Shown one piece after another: positions 25,175 to 32,669 of a stretch of 36,503 bases of DNA (positions are counted from its first letter, which is position 1; each line of letters opens with the position of its first letter). The translations under genes and the position numbers were made by a program. Source of the stretch: Pseudomonadota bacterium (GTDB taxonomy: Bacteria > Pseudomonadota > Alphaproteobacteria > Acetobacterales > Acetobacteraceae); NCBI GenBank assembly GCA_021847995.1, contig JAJZNE010000010.1, positions 1 to 36,503 on the forward strand. Direction: 5' to 3'. The notes under the pieces were generated by a model. That model was not told where the DNA came from, ran no database searches, and saw only the letters and a list, made by a program, of their open reading frames with translations.

Positions 25175-25489
25175 ATGGCAGAGCGGCCACGGTTCTTCGA
25201 CGATCTCGCGGGCGTCGCCGGCGGCGCGCTGTCTGCCCTCGCCGGCCTGCGCGAGGAGGCCGGGTCGGTGGCACGCGCCCGGCTGGACGAGGCGCTGCGC
25301 GCGCTCGACCTTGTCCGCCGGGAGGAACTTGAGGCGGTACAGGAACTTGCCGCCAATGCCCGCGCCGGCCAGGAGACGGCAGAGGCGGCCGTGGCGGCGT
25401 TGGAAGCGCGGGTCGCGGCGCTGGAGGCACGGCTGGCGGCGTTGGAACCGAAGGCAGCCAGCGGCGGCGGCCCGGGCATGATCGCCTGA
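25175..25489 (+). CDS. ubiK: UbiK-type accessory factor (BMFP family)
   Basis: A 104-residue protein with the BMFP/UbiK layout. The N-terminus is MAERPRFFDDLAGVAGGALSALAG. A helical middle is followed by a C-terminal coiled coil with heptads of Leu and Ala (VAALEARVAALEARLAALEP). UbiK assists late ubiquinone synthesis and is membrane associated and trimeric through the coiled coil. AGGAGG at 25163-25168 fixes ATG 25175. It is divergent from rfaD; in related genomes I recall this gene directly beside lgt, so rfaD looks inserted here. The YbjN gene follows after 185 bases. Confidence 0.85.
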   Translation: MAERPRFFDDLAGVAGGALSALAGLREEAGSVARARLDEALRALDLVRREELEAVQELAANARAGQETAEAAVAALEARVAALEARLAALEPKAASGGGPGMIA

Positions 25490-25525
25490 GCGGCGAAATC
25501 TATTGCATCGCAGCATGCGGGGACG

Positions 25526-25534
25526 TGCTAAGAT
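25526..25534 (+). promoter_or_regulatory. Possible extended -10 element of the ybjN-domain gene
   Basis: TGCTAAGAT (25526-25534) fits an extended -10, with the preceding TTGCAT 20 bases away, too far for a good -35. It would give a leader of about 135 bases with the long-range stem at 25579-25644. Tentative. Confidence 0.25.
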
Positions 25535-25578
25535 TGCGTGTTTCCGCCCCGTCGCTCTTGCGGCACGGAAACGTCGGC

Positions 25579-25644
25579 CGGTAGGCTAACGAATCGGGGG
25601 TGCCTGTGCCCGAGTCCGCCCGCCCGCGTGCAGGGCGCCTACCG
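25579..25644 (+). promoter_or_regulatory. Structured leader: long-range 8-base stem upstream of the YbjN gene
   Basis: CGGTAGGC (25579-25586) is a perfect reverse complement of GCCTACCG (25637-25644), enclosing 50 bases rich in G and C that can fold further. It lies in the 185-base gap before ATG 25675 and ends 30 bases before it. It could be a 5' UTR structure or a small RNA; no known riboswitch class is recognised. Confidence 0.35.
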
Positions 25645-25674
25645 TTCGGCCTTCCTCTTGTTGGGAGACCTCGC

Positions 25675-26178
25675 ATGTCAGCCCTCATCAGCAGCGTCCC
25701 GGAAAGAGCCGCCAATCCGCTCGACATAGTCGAGCAAATCGTCAGCGAGAACGACTGGGCCTTCGATCGACGCAGCGAATCGGAAATGGCCGTCGAGGCG
25801 CCCGGCAAGTGGTGCGACTATGGACTCTATTTCAGTTGGTCCACCGAGATTTCGGCGATGCACTTCACCTGCACCTTCGACCTGAAAGTGCCGGAAAAGC
25901 GCCGTCCGGCACTCTATGAGCTGCTGGCACTCGCCAATGAGCGGCTGTGGATCGGCCATTTCGGCATGGACAGCGACGACGGCATGCCGCTGTTCCGCCA
26001 TTCCGTGCTGCTGCGCGGCGCGCCCGGCGCCTCGGCGGAGAGTGTGGAGGACATGGTCGATATCGCGATCACGGAATGCGAGCGCTTCTTTCCCGCCTTT
26101 CAGTTCGTGCTGTGGGGCGGCAAGACGCCGGCGGAGGCGATGCAGGCGGCGATGCTGGAATGCGCCGGGGAGGCGTGA
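25675..26178 (+). CDS. YbjN domain-containing protein
   Basis: A 167-residue protein of the YbjN family. NPLDIVEQIVSENDWAFDR, EMAVEAPGKWCDYGLYFSW and ALYELLALANERLWIGHFGMDSDDGMPLFRHSVLL follow the order seen in alphaproteobacterial members. The fold resembles type III secretion chaperones, and the function is unknown; E. coli YbjN affects motility and stress phenotypes. GGGAG at 25663-25667 supports ATG 25675. ubiK upstream and proC downstream form a neighbourhood I know from other alphaproteobacteria. Confidence 0.85.
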   Translation: MSALISSVPERAANPLDIVEQIVSENDWAFDRRSESEMAVEAPGKWCDYGLYFSWSTEISAMHFTCTFDLKVPEKRRPALYELLALANERLWIGHFGMDSDDGMPLFRHSVLLRGAPGASAESVEDMVDIAITECERFFPAFQFVLWGGKTPAEAMQAAMLECAGEA

Positions 26179-26281
26179 CTCCCCGGCCGCACCCCGCGGC
26201 GCCGGCCCATGCCGCGGGAAGGTGCCTTCCGCCGTGTGCCGCAGACGGCGGCGGGGATCGGCCGGCCCGGGTATCGATGAG

Positions 26282-27085
26282 ATGACAAATCCTCTCGGAC
26301 CGGTTCTGCTGGTCGGACTTGGCCGGATGGGCAGCGCCTTGCTCGCCGGCTGGCGGGACGAGGGACTGGCCGGCGCCGTCGCCGTCGATCCTGCCCTGCC
26401 CCCCGCCCCCGGACCCGATGTGACGGTGGTCGCCGATGCCGCATCGGTGCCGGCCGGATTCACCCCGGCCGCCGTCGTGCTCGCGGTCAAGCCGCAGTAC
26501 GCCGCCGCCGTGCTGCCCGCCTATGCGCACCATGCCGGCCGGGCCGTGTTCCTGTCCATCATGGCCGGGCGCAGCCTCGCCGGCCTCGCTGCCCTGCTCG
26601 GCGCCGAGGCGGCGGTGGTGCGCGCCATGCCGAACACGCCGGCAGCGATCCGGCAGGGCATCACCGTCGCCTGTGCGGGCGGGCGGGTGACCCCGGCGCA
26701 GCGCGCGCTCAGCGATCGGCTGCTCGCCGCGATCGGAGAGGTCGCCTGGGTTGACGACGAAGCCCTGCTCGATCCGGTGACGGCGGTTTCCGGCGGCGGT
26801 CCCGCCTATGTGTTCCTGCTCGCGGAGTTGTTGCAGCGTGCCGCGGAGGCGGAGGGCATTCCGGCCCCGCTCGCAGCGCGGCTGGCGCGGCGCACGGTCG
26901 CCGGTGCCGGCGCGCTGCTGGCGGCAAGCCCGGAGGACCCGGCCTCGCTGCGCCGTGCCGTGACCAGCCCCGCCGGCACCACCGAACGAGCGCTCGCCGT
27001 GCTGATGGCAGAGGACGCCTGGCCAGCGCTGCTGCTGCGCGCGATCGCGGCGGCGACGCAGCGGTCGCGCGAATTGGCCGGATGA
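26282..27085 (+). CDS. proC: Pyrroline-5-carboxylate reductase
   Basis: A 267-residue ProC that reduces pyrroline-5-carboxylate to proline with NAD(P)H. The Rossmann loop is VGLGRMGSALLAG. VLAVKPQ and VVRAMPNTPAAI are family blocks. The C-terminal signature is DPVTAVSGGGPAYVFLLAE, with TSPAGTTE near the end. ATG 26282 follows a 103-base gap after the YbjN gene with no obvious promoter; the ribosome site is weak. Length is normal. Confidence 0.95.
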   Translation: MTNPLGPVLLVGLGRMGSALLAGWRDEGLAGAVAVDPALPPAPGPDVTVVADAASVPAGFTPAAVVLAVKPQYAAAVLPAYAHHAGRAVFLSIMAGRSLAGLAALLGAEAAVVRAMPNTPAAIRQGITVACAGGRVTPAQRALSDRLLAAIGEVAWVDDEALLDPVTAVSGGGPAYVFLLAELLQRAAEAEGIPAPLAARLARRTVAGAGALLAASPEDPASLRRAVTSPAGTTERALAVLMAEDAWPALLLRAIAAATQRSRELAG

Positions 27086-27089
27086 CGGG

Positions 27090-27118
27090 CTGACAAGCGC
27101 CCGCGCGCGTCCTACTTG
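27090..27118 (+). promoter_or_regulatory. Possible promoter of the TetR-like gene
   Basis: CTGACA (27090-27095, five of six -35 positions) is followed after exactly 17 bases by TACTTG (27113-27118), a poor -10. Initiation would fall at ATG 27125, again suggesting a leaderless message. The weak -10 keeps confidence low. Confidence 0.25.
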
Positions 27119-27124
27119 TAGAGA

Positions 27125-27754
27125 ATGGACAACGGCGATTTCGATCGCGCCCTGATCGGCGCGGCCTTCGCGCTCGCCGGAGAGCGCGGCTGGCGGGCGG
27201 TGAGCGTGGCGGAGGCGGCGCGGCGCGCCGGTCTGCCGCTGGACCGGGCACGGGAGCGCTTTCCGGTGCGCGGCGTGATCCTGTTGCGCTTCGGGCGCCT
27301 CGCGGATCAGGCAGCGCTGGCCGGGGCGGCGCACGAAGGTCCGCACCGCGACCGGCTGTTTGACCTCGTGATGCGGCGGCTCGATGCGTTGCAGCCGCAT
27401 CGCGCCGGCATTCTGGCGCTGGCCCGCGCGCTGCCTGCCGACCCCTGCCTCGCTGCGATGCTGGCTGCCGCCAATCTGCGCAGCATGGGCTGGATGCTGG
27501 AGGCGGCCGGGGTCTCGACCCGCGGGCCGCTCGGCCGGCTGCGCCGCAAGGGGCTGCTGGCGATCTGGCTCGCGGTCCTGCGCGCCTGGCGTGACGACAC
27601 CAGCGAGGATCTGGCGGCCACCATGGCGGCACTCGACCGGGCACTGGATCGCGCGGAGCGGCTGGAAGGGTGGCTGTCCGGGCGGCGCACGGCGCCTGCC
27701 CCGCCGTCGCCCCCGCGGCCATCGGCGGAGGAGCCGCGCGCGCCGCCGCTGTGA
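27125..27754 (+). CDS. TetR/COQ9-like helix-turn-helix protein upstream of phasin
   Basis: A 209-residue all-helical protein. The N-terminal ~55 residues (FALAGERGWRAVSVAEAARRAGLPLDRARERFP, in two helices of an HTH) look like a TetR DNA-binding domain. The remainder fits a ligand-binding bundle. A COQ9-like reading is possible because those proteins share the TetR fold. It lies 65 bases before the phasin gene on the same strand, so a role in controlling PHA granule protein is plausible. The C-terminal 25 residues are Pro/Ala/Arg-rich and probably disordered. Start ATG 27125 has no good ribosome site. Confidence 0.7.
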   Translation: MDNGDFDRALIGAAFALAGERGWRAVSVAEAARRAGLPLDRARERFPVRGVILLRFGRLADQAALAGAAHEGPHRDRLFDLVMRRLDALQPHRAGILALARALPADPCLAAMLAAANLRSMGWMLEAAGVSTRGPLGRLRRKGLLAIWLAVLRAWRDDTSEDLAATMAALDRALDRAERLEGWLSGRRTAPAPPSPPRPSAEEPRAPPL

Positions 27755-27819
27755 TGCTGCCGGGCGGGCACCTCGCGGGAACGATCGGAGCATTCACCAT
27801 GCCAAGGAGGAAACCAGAC

Positions 27820-28305
27820 ATGCCAGGCCCGAGCAACCCGATGTCCCCCGACAGCCCGATGGGCCAGGCGATGGCGCAGGCGCGTGGCGCGGCCGAGGAT
27901 TTCGCCAGGCTGTTCCGTGACATGAAGCTGCCGCCGGTGCCGGACCTGGAGGCGCTGATGACCGCGCACCGGCGCAACCTGGAGGCAATGACGGCGGCCA
28001 ATCGCGTCGCACTCGAAGGCGCACAGGCGGTGGCACGGCGGCACATGGAAATCATGCAGCAGACGATGGCCGAGCTGACCGAGAACATGCGCGCGCTGGC
28101 GGGCGCCGAAGCACCGCAGGAGAAGGCAGCGAAACAGGCCGAACTTCTCAAGCTCGCCTATGAACGCGCGGTCACCAACGCGCGGGAACTGAGCGACCTG
28201 ATCCAGCGCAGCAGCGGCGAGGCGCTGACACTGCTCAACCACCGCTTCGCCGAAGCGATGGACGAGGTGAAAGCGCTGATGGAAAAGGCCAACACGGCCG
28301 GGTGA
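27820..28305 (+). CDS. Phasin family protein (PHA granule coat)
   Basis: A 161-residue helical protein with the phasin pattern: LFRDMKLPPVPDLEALMTAHRRNLEAMTAANRVALEGAQAVARR, read as adjoining blocks at about 34-78. Then comes a helix rich in Glu and Ala and ERAVTNARELSDLIQRSSGEALTLLNHRF. Phasins coat PHA granules and control their number and size. AAGGAGG at 27804-27810, nine bases before ATG 27820, picks this start over the in-frame ATG at 27799, which lies before the site. The intracellular depolymerase at 16422 acts on the same granules. It converges on the MotA-like gene. Confidence 0.88.
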   Translation: MPGPSNPMSPDSPMGQAMAQARGAAEDFARLFRDMKLPPVPDLEALMTAHRRNLEAMTAANRVALEGAQAVARRHMEIMQQTMAELTENMRALAGAEAPQEKAAKQAELLKLAYERAVTNARELSDLIQRSSGEALTLLNHRFAEAMDEVKALMEKANTAG

Positions 28306-28365
28306 GGGCCGCAAGCCGGTGCAGCGGTGCCGGCAAAACGGTGACCGACAGCGAGCGACGGGGAG

Positions 28366-29523
28366 TCAGCGCGGCTGCTCTTCGGCGAGGGCGGCGATGG
28401 TGCGGGTGAGGATGCGGATGTCGTTGCGGATTTCCGCGGTCGCCTGCACCCGTCCCTGCTCCGACTCGTGCAGCAGGCGTTGCAGATAGAGTTCGATGTT
28501 GCGCAGATGGCCGCGTGCGGCATCGTCGAATCCGCCTTCCGCGCGGCGTTCGCCGAGGCGTTGCAGCGCCGGTGCCATCGCCTGCTGTGCTTCGGCGATG
28601 TGCAGCATGAGCTGCTGATTGGCGCGCATCGTGTCCGACAGGGTCGCCACCCGCTCGGTCAGCGCCACCACCGCCGCGTTCGCCTCCCGCCGCCCATCCT
28701 CCCCGCGTGTCAGGATGCGTTGCAGGCCCTCCATGTTCTCCGCCGTCTGTTCCAGCAGCGCCTGCAGATAGACCGGTACCGACCCCTCGCCCTCGCCGCC
28801 CAGCACGCCGGACGAAAGCCTGGTGATGCCGGCGAGCCATTCCTCCAGCTCATTGAAAAACCGGTTCTGCGCCTGACCGGCGGTGAGATCGAGGAAGCCC
28901 AGCACCAGGGCGCCGGCAAGCCCGAGCATCGAGGAGGAGAACGCGGTCCCCATCCCGCGCAGCGGGCGCGCGAGGCCGGCCTTGAGTTGCTCGAACAGCG
29001 CGTTGATGTCGCCCGAGCCCACCGACATGCTGCCGATCACGTCGCCGACTGAGCGCACCGTCAGCAGCAGGCCCCAGAACGTGCCGAGCAGGCCGAGGAA
29101 GATCAGCAGTCCGACCATGTAGCGCGACAGTTCCCGGCTTTCGTCGAGCCGGCTGGAGATGCTGTCGAGCAGCGAGCGGGTGGCGGGTGTGGAGAGCGTG
29201 AAGCGTTCCTGTCCGTCGCGCCCCTTGGCGGTGCGCGCGGCCAGCATCGCTGCCATCGGTGCCAGCAGCTTGGGCGGCGGCACCGCGGCGAGGCGCGCGC
29301 GGGCACGCTGGAACGTCTCCACCCAGGTCACTTCCGGGGAGAGACGGATGACCTGACGGATGTTCCAGCCGATGCCGAGCGCAAGGACGATCAGGATCAG
29401 GCTGTTGAGCAGCGGGTTGTTGTTGAAGGCAGTGAGGAGGGCGCCGGACAGCAGCGCGGCGACCACCGCGACCGCGACCAGGAAGATCAGCATGCGGATC
29501 AGGAACACGGTCGGGCGCGTCAT
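28366..29523 (-). CDS. MotA/TolQ/ExbB-like membrane channel protein
   Basis: A 385-residue protein. Two helices lie near the N-terminus (about 8-30 and 38-54). A third is the segment YMVGLLIFLGLLGTFWGLLLTV (about 134-155), and a fourth is GTAFSSSMLGLAGALVLGFLDL. The last two match the MotA/TolQ/ExbB proton-channel core (LGTFWG and the TAFxSSxxGL block). The C-terminal ~150 residues are a long charged helical domain, unlike ExbB. Such proteins couple proton flow to motion of a periplasmic partner. No flagellar or Tol genes are present. Its start overlaps the stop of an OmpA-like gene upstream by 4 bases, so the pair probably works together. Confidence 0.78.
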   Translation of the reverse strand: MTRPTVFLIRMLIFLVAVAVVAALLSGALLTAFNNNPLLNSLILIVLALGIGWNIRQVIRLSPEVTWVETFQRARARLAAVPPPKLLAPMAAMLAARTAKGRDGQERFTLSTPATRSLLDSISSRLDESRELSRYMVGLLIFLGLLGTFWGLLLTVRSVGDVIGSMSVGSGDINALFEQLKAGLARPLRGMGTAFSSSMLGLAGALVLGFLDLTAGQAQNRFFNELEEWLAGITRLSSGVLGGEGEGSVPVYLQALLEQTAENMEGLQRILTRGEDGRREANAAVVALTERVATLSDTMRANQQLMLHIAEAQQAMAPALQRLGERRAEGGFDDAARGHLRNIELYLQRLLHESEQGRVQATAEIRNDIRILTRTIAALAEEQPR

Positions 29524-30233
29524 GGCGGGGCCTTTTCGGCGGGGGACGGCGCGGCTGGCGGAGGGGGGGAGACCTGCGGAGCGGAGGCGGCGGGCGGGGC
29601 GAGGGTGACGGCGACATCGACGCGGTCGGCCGGCACGCCGGACGGCGCGGGTACCGAGGCGCCGAGCGCGCGCACATAGATGCGCGGCGAGGGAATACCC
29701 GATTCGATCAGCGCGCTGCGCACCGCCAGCGCGCGCGAGAGGGAAAGGCGCCGCGGCGTGGACGGATCGTCCGGCGTGCCGGCGGCATAGGCGGCGACGC
29801 TGAAGGTTCCCGACTGCTGCGCCGGCGATGCCTTGGCGAGCGCCTGCACGGCCGCCAGCGTGGTCGGGTTGAGATCGGCGGAGCCGGCGCCGAAGGTCAC
29901 CCGCACGCCGTCCGGCGTCGGCGTGACGGTCCCCTCGGCCGCGGCGGTAACGGTGGGCGGCGGCGGCGGCTCGACCGGCCGGGTCGGCACCACGATCGGC
30001 GGGGGCAGCACCGGGACGGGCGGCGGCGCGGCCGGAATGGTCGGCGGTTGCGGCGTCGTCTGCACATCGGCGCGGTCGCCCGGCAGAGGCGGCACGGTCT
30101 GGTGCGGGCCGTTGGGGTGCATGTGCGGGTTGGCGGGCGCAGTCGTCTGCGCCTCAGCCGGCGGGATGCCGGGCCAGGAAAGCAGGGTCGCGAGCACCAT
30201 GGGTCTCGCGCAGAAGTGGATTCGCATGCGCAT
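29520..30233 (-). CDS. OmpA-like domain periplasmic protein with Pro-rich linker
   Basis: About 237 residues from ATG 30233 (ATG 30227 and 30200 are alternatives). A signal peptide with a probable cut after AEA is followed by a linker very rich in Pro (about residues 30-95). Then comes an OmpA-like domain: VRVTFGAGSADLNPTTLAAVQALAKA, LSLSRALAVRSALIESGI and RIYVRALG. The conserved Arg of the LSxxRAxxV motif is kept, but the usual Asp-containing HTD loop is replaced by AAGTPDDP, so peptidoglycan binding may be altered. Unlike MotB it lacks an N-terminal helix with a proton-carrying Asp. The stop overlaps the MotA-like start by 4 bases. A polyproline linker makes it a natural EF-P client (inference). 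Confidence 0.75.
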   Translation of the reverse strand: MRMRIHFCARPMVLATLLSWPGIPPAEAQTTAPANPHMHPNGPHQTVPPLPGDRADVQTTPQPPTIPAAPPPVPVLPPPIVVPTRPVEPPPPPTVTAAAEGTVTPTPDGVRVTFGAGSADLNPTTLAAVQALAKASPAQQSGTFSVAAYAAGTPDDPSTPRRLSLSRALAVRSALIESGIPSPRIYVRALGASVPAPSGVPADRVDVAVTLAPPAASAPQVSPPPPAAPSPAEKAPP

Positions 30234-30307
30234 GAGCACCTGCACCCTAACCGAGGGTTGGCCGCCGCTCAAACGAAGCCGTCATGAACCCCGGCGGCGG
30301 TGACGGC

Positions 30308-31132
30308 TCAATCCCCGTCCATGCCCTCGCGCACTGCGGCGCACAGCAGCGGATGCAGGTGCGGATTGCCGGCGATCAGGTCGCCGCTCAGGCGAGGATC
30401 GCCGCCGGCGGGGTCGGTCGCGTAGCCGCCGGCCTCGCGCACCAGCACCAGCCCTGCCGCGATATCCCACGACTTGAGCTGCAATTCCCAGAACCCGTCG
30501 AACCGTCCCGCCGCCACCCAGGCGAGATCGAGCGCCGCCGAGCCGAAGCGGCGCACCCCAGCGACCTGTGGCATCAGGACGTCGAGGGTGCGGGCATAGA
30601 GCCGACGCTGCCGCGGCGAGGAGGCAGCGAAGGGTATGCCCGTGCCGAGCATCGCCTGCTGCATGTCCCGCCGCGCCGAGACGCGCAGCCGCCGGTCGTT
30701 CTGGAAGGCGCCGGCGCCCTTCTCGGCCCAGAACATCTCATCGACCGCGGGGGCATAGACCACGCCTGCCACCGGCTCCGACCCGCCATCGGGCAGGCGG
30801 CGTTCCAGACCGACGCTGATCGACCAGTGCGGGATGCCGTGCAGGAAGTTGCTGGTGCCGTCGAGCGGATCGATCACCCAGCGCCATGCCCAGTTGTCCG
30901 AACCGACGGCACCGGATTCCTCCATCAGGAAGGCGTAGCCGGGGCGGGCGCGGCCCAGATCGTCGCGCAGCGACTGCTCGGCGCGCAGATCGGCCTGGCT
31001 GACGAAATCACCCGGCCCCTTGATGCTCACCTGCAACTGCTCGACCTCGGCGAAGTCGCGCAGCAGGCGCCGCGATGCACGCTGCACCGCGTTCTGCATC
31101 ACCGTCATGTGGGGCGAGAGATTGGGCGCCAT
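30308..31132 (-). CDS. Inositol monophosphatase family protein
   Basis: A 274-residue Mg-dependent sugar phosphatase. Metal-site motif A is WVIDPLDGTSNFLHGIP and motif B is SWDIAAGLVLVREAGG. FLMEESG supplies the additional Glu, and the DFVSQAD segment is also typical. Members hydrolyse inositol-1-phosphate, fructose-1,6-bisphosphate, PAP or histidinol phosphate; SuhB-type is the nearest by feel. Start ATG 31132 lies 33 bases after the efp stop, so it is probably co-transcribed with efp. A PAP phosphatase role would fit a sulfotransferase-bearing genome, but nothing in the sequence proves it. Confidence 0.9.
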   Translation of the reverse strand: MAPNLSPHMTVMQNAVQRASRRLLRDFAEVEQLQVSIKGPGDFVSQADLRAEQSLRDDLGRARPGYAFLMEESGAVGSDNWAWRWVIDPLDGTSNFLHGIPHWSISVGLERRLPDGGSEPVAGVVYAPAVDEMFWAEKGAGAFQNDRRLRVSARRDMQQAMLGTGIPFAASSPRQRRLYARTLDVLMPQVAGVRRFGSAALDLAWVAAGRFDGFWELQLKSWDIAAGLVLVREAGGYATDPAGGDPRLSGDLIAGNPHLHPLLCAAVREGMDGD

Positions 31133-31165
31133 CGCGGCTCGCTTTCCGGTTGCGGCAGGGGCCGG

Positions 31166-31732
31166 TCAGCCCTTGGCCCGCTCCACGTAGCTCGCATCCT
31201 CGGTGCGCACGACGATGCGTTCCCCGGTCTCGATGAAGGGCGGCACGCTGGTCTTCACCCCGTTGGAGAGCCGGGCTGGCTTGTAGGAACTGGCCGCGGT
31301 CTGCCCCTTCACCACCGGATCGGCCTCCACCACCTCCAGCACCACGGTCGGCGGCAGATGGGCGGCGACCGGCTCACCCTCCACCAGATCGACGGTGACG
31401 GTCATGTTGTCCTGGAGGAAAGGGCGGGCGTCGCCGAGCAGGTCGGCGCGGACATGGGTCTGCTCGAAGGTCTCGGGGTCCATCAGCACGAGGTTGTCAC
31501 CCTCGGCGTAGGAGAAGGTGAACTCCTTCTCCTCGGTCATCAGGCGTTCGACGGTATCGGCGGTGCGCCAGCGTTCGTTGGTCTTGTTGCCGCTTTTGAG
31601 GTCGCGCATCTCCACCTGGATGAACGCGCCGCCCTTGCCGGGGGTGATGATCTGCTGCTTGAGGACCGTCCAGCGGCGGCCCTCATGCTCGATCACCTGT
31701 CCGGCACGGATCAGGTTTGCCTGCTGTTTCAT
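31166..31732 (-). CDS. efp: Translation elongation factor P
   Basis: A 188-residue EF-P with its three beta-barrel domains. The tip loop of domain I reads ITPGKGGAF (29-37), so Lys33 is the residue modified with beta-lysine by EpmA. TERWRTADTVE-like GNKTNERWRTADTVE is the family KOW-domain end. EF-P binds stalled ribosomes and speeds Pro-Pro bond formation. EpmA and EpmB, but no EpmC, are seen in this window. ATG 31732 is preceded by a weak GAG ribosome site. A hairpin at 31821-31846 separates it from the PEP-CTERM gene upstream. Clients nearby include several proline-rich proteins. Confidence 0.97.
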   Translation of the reverse strand: MKQQANLIRAGQVIEHEGRRWTVLKQQIITPGKGGAFIQVEMRDLKSGNKTNERWRTADTVERLMTEEKEFTFSYAEGDNLVLMDPETFEQTHVRADLLGDARPFLQDNMTVTVDLVEGEPVAAHLPPTVVLEVVEADPVVKGQTAASSYKPARLSNGVKTSVPPFIETGERIVVRTEDASYVERAKG

Positions 31733-31820
31733 CTCGGCTCGGGTCTCGCGGGAGTTGGCGGGAAGGCGCGTGCTTAGACCGATCTCCGCGAGGCAGCAAG
31801 CACAGGGCGCGGCAGGCGCT

Positions 31821-31846
31821 GGCGGCGGCGGGGGAACGCCGCCGCC
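31821..31846 (-). terminator. Strong GC hairpin after the PEP-CTERM gene
   Basis: A perfect 10-base stem, GGCGGCGGCG (31821-31830) with CGCCGCCGCC (31837-31846), has a GGGGAA loop. It begins 17 bases beyond the PEP-CTERM stop and ahead of efp. No U-tract follows, so it is either a factor-dependent terminator or an RNA-stabilising end. Confidence 0.45.
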
Positions 31847-31862
31847 CGGGGCCGCTGGAAGG

Positions 31863-32570
31863 TCAGGCCACGGCCCGGCGCCGGCGCACCGCGGCCAGCC
31901 CGAACAGGCCGCTGCCGAGCAGCGCCATCGTCATCGGCTCCGGCACCGCCGCGGTGGAGGTGCCCGGCTTGAACACTTCGCTGATCACGGTGGAGTTGCC
32001 CTTGTTCACGCCCTCGACCACGACATATGTGTCGCTGGCGGACAGGTTCTGCGTCTGCTCGGTCGGCGTTCCGGTCAGAGTCGCCAGCAGCGTCAGATCG
32101 CTCATGCTGGTGCCGCCGTAGATGGCGGCGCTTTCCCCGCTTTGCAGCGAACCGATGCTGACGGAGACCGGGCTGTAGCCGAGCGCGAGAGCCTTGCTGT
32201 TGTCGAGCTCCAGCGCCTTGCCGACGGCGATTTCGTAGTTCAGATCGGAACTATTGGGGGGTGGCGTATCGCTCTCGCCGAGGCCGGTTTCGGCGCCGGG
32301 GGCGCCGGGCTTCTGCGTCACGTAGGAAGTGCCCGACAGGCTGGTGCCGCTGGCGCTGGAATAGCCGGTCACGGCGATGGTCACCCCGCCGGTGGTGAAA
32401 TCGTTGGCGCCGTGGGTGGGAAGGACACAATCGGACTGGCAGACGCCGCCCCCGTTCGCCCCCAGCTCGCCGAAGTCGAACGTCAGATTGCCGGCCCGCG
32501 CCGGCGCCGCCGCCAGCAGCGCCGCGCCCCCCCAGAGTGTCGCGAAAGCCACGATCGTCAACTTTTGCAT
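31863..32570 (-). CDS. PEP-CTERM sorting domain secreted protein
   Basis: A 235-residue exported protein. A signal peptide (LTIVAFATLWGGAALLAAAPARA) is followed by a Gly/Ser/Thr-rich beta-type middle with two close cysteines (GVCQSDC) and no recognised enzyme motif. The C-terminus is a clear PEP-CTERM signal: VPEPMTMALLGSGLFGLAAVRRRRAVA in order motif, hydrophobic helix, Arg cluster. Such proteins are cut and sorted by an exosortase (EpsH) and are linked to exopolysaccharide or biofilm. No exosortase gene lies in the window. ATG 32570 is preferred over GTG 32585 because the GGGGA site lies between them. A promoter candidate lies at 32603-32632. Confidence 0.9.
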   Translation of the reverse strand: MQKLTIVAFATLWGGAALLAAAPARAGNLTFDFGELGANGGGVCQSDCVLPTHGANDFTTGGVTIAVTGYSSASGTSLSGTSYVTQKPGAPGAETGLGESDTPPPNSSDLNYEIAVGKALELDNSKALALGYSPVSVSIGSLQSGESAAIYGGTSMSDLTLLATLTGTPTEQTQNLSASDTYVVVEGVNKGNSTVISEVFKPGTSTAAVPEPMTMALLGSGLFGLAAVRRRRAVA

Positions 32571-32602
32571 GAGATGGTTCCCCACAAATCAACCGTTGCG
32601 GG

Positions 32603-32632
32603 TTTGTAGCAGCAACCGATACGAGATTGCAA
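32603..32632 (-). promoter_or_regulatory. Sigma70-like promoter of the PEP-CTERM gene
   Basis: On the minus strand, TTGCAA (32632-32627) and TACAAA (32608-32603) are separated by 18 bases. Each matches four of six consensus positions, in an AT-richer patch. The leader would be about 25 bases, ending in a GGGGA ribosome site before ATG 32570. Confidence 0.45.
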
Positions 32633-32669
32633 GCGAAAAAGTGCAACGATGACCCTGGCCGTCGCCCGG

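Noticed and set aside
32627-32655. Sigma54-like site before the PEP-CTERM gene
   Set aside because: A TTGCAC...TTGC pair is present, but the two halves are three bases too far apart for the -24/-12 spacing.
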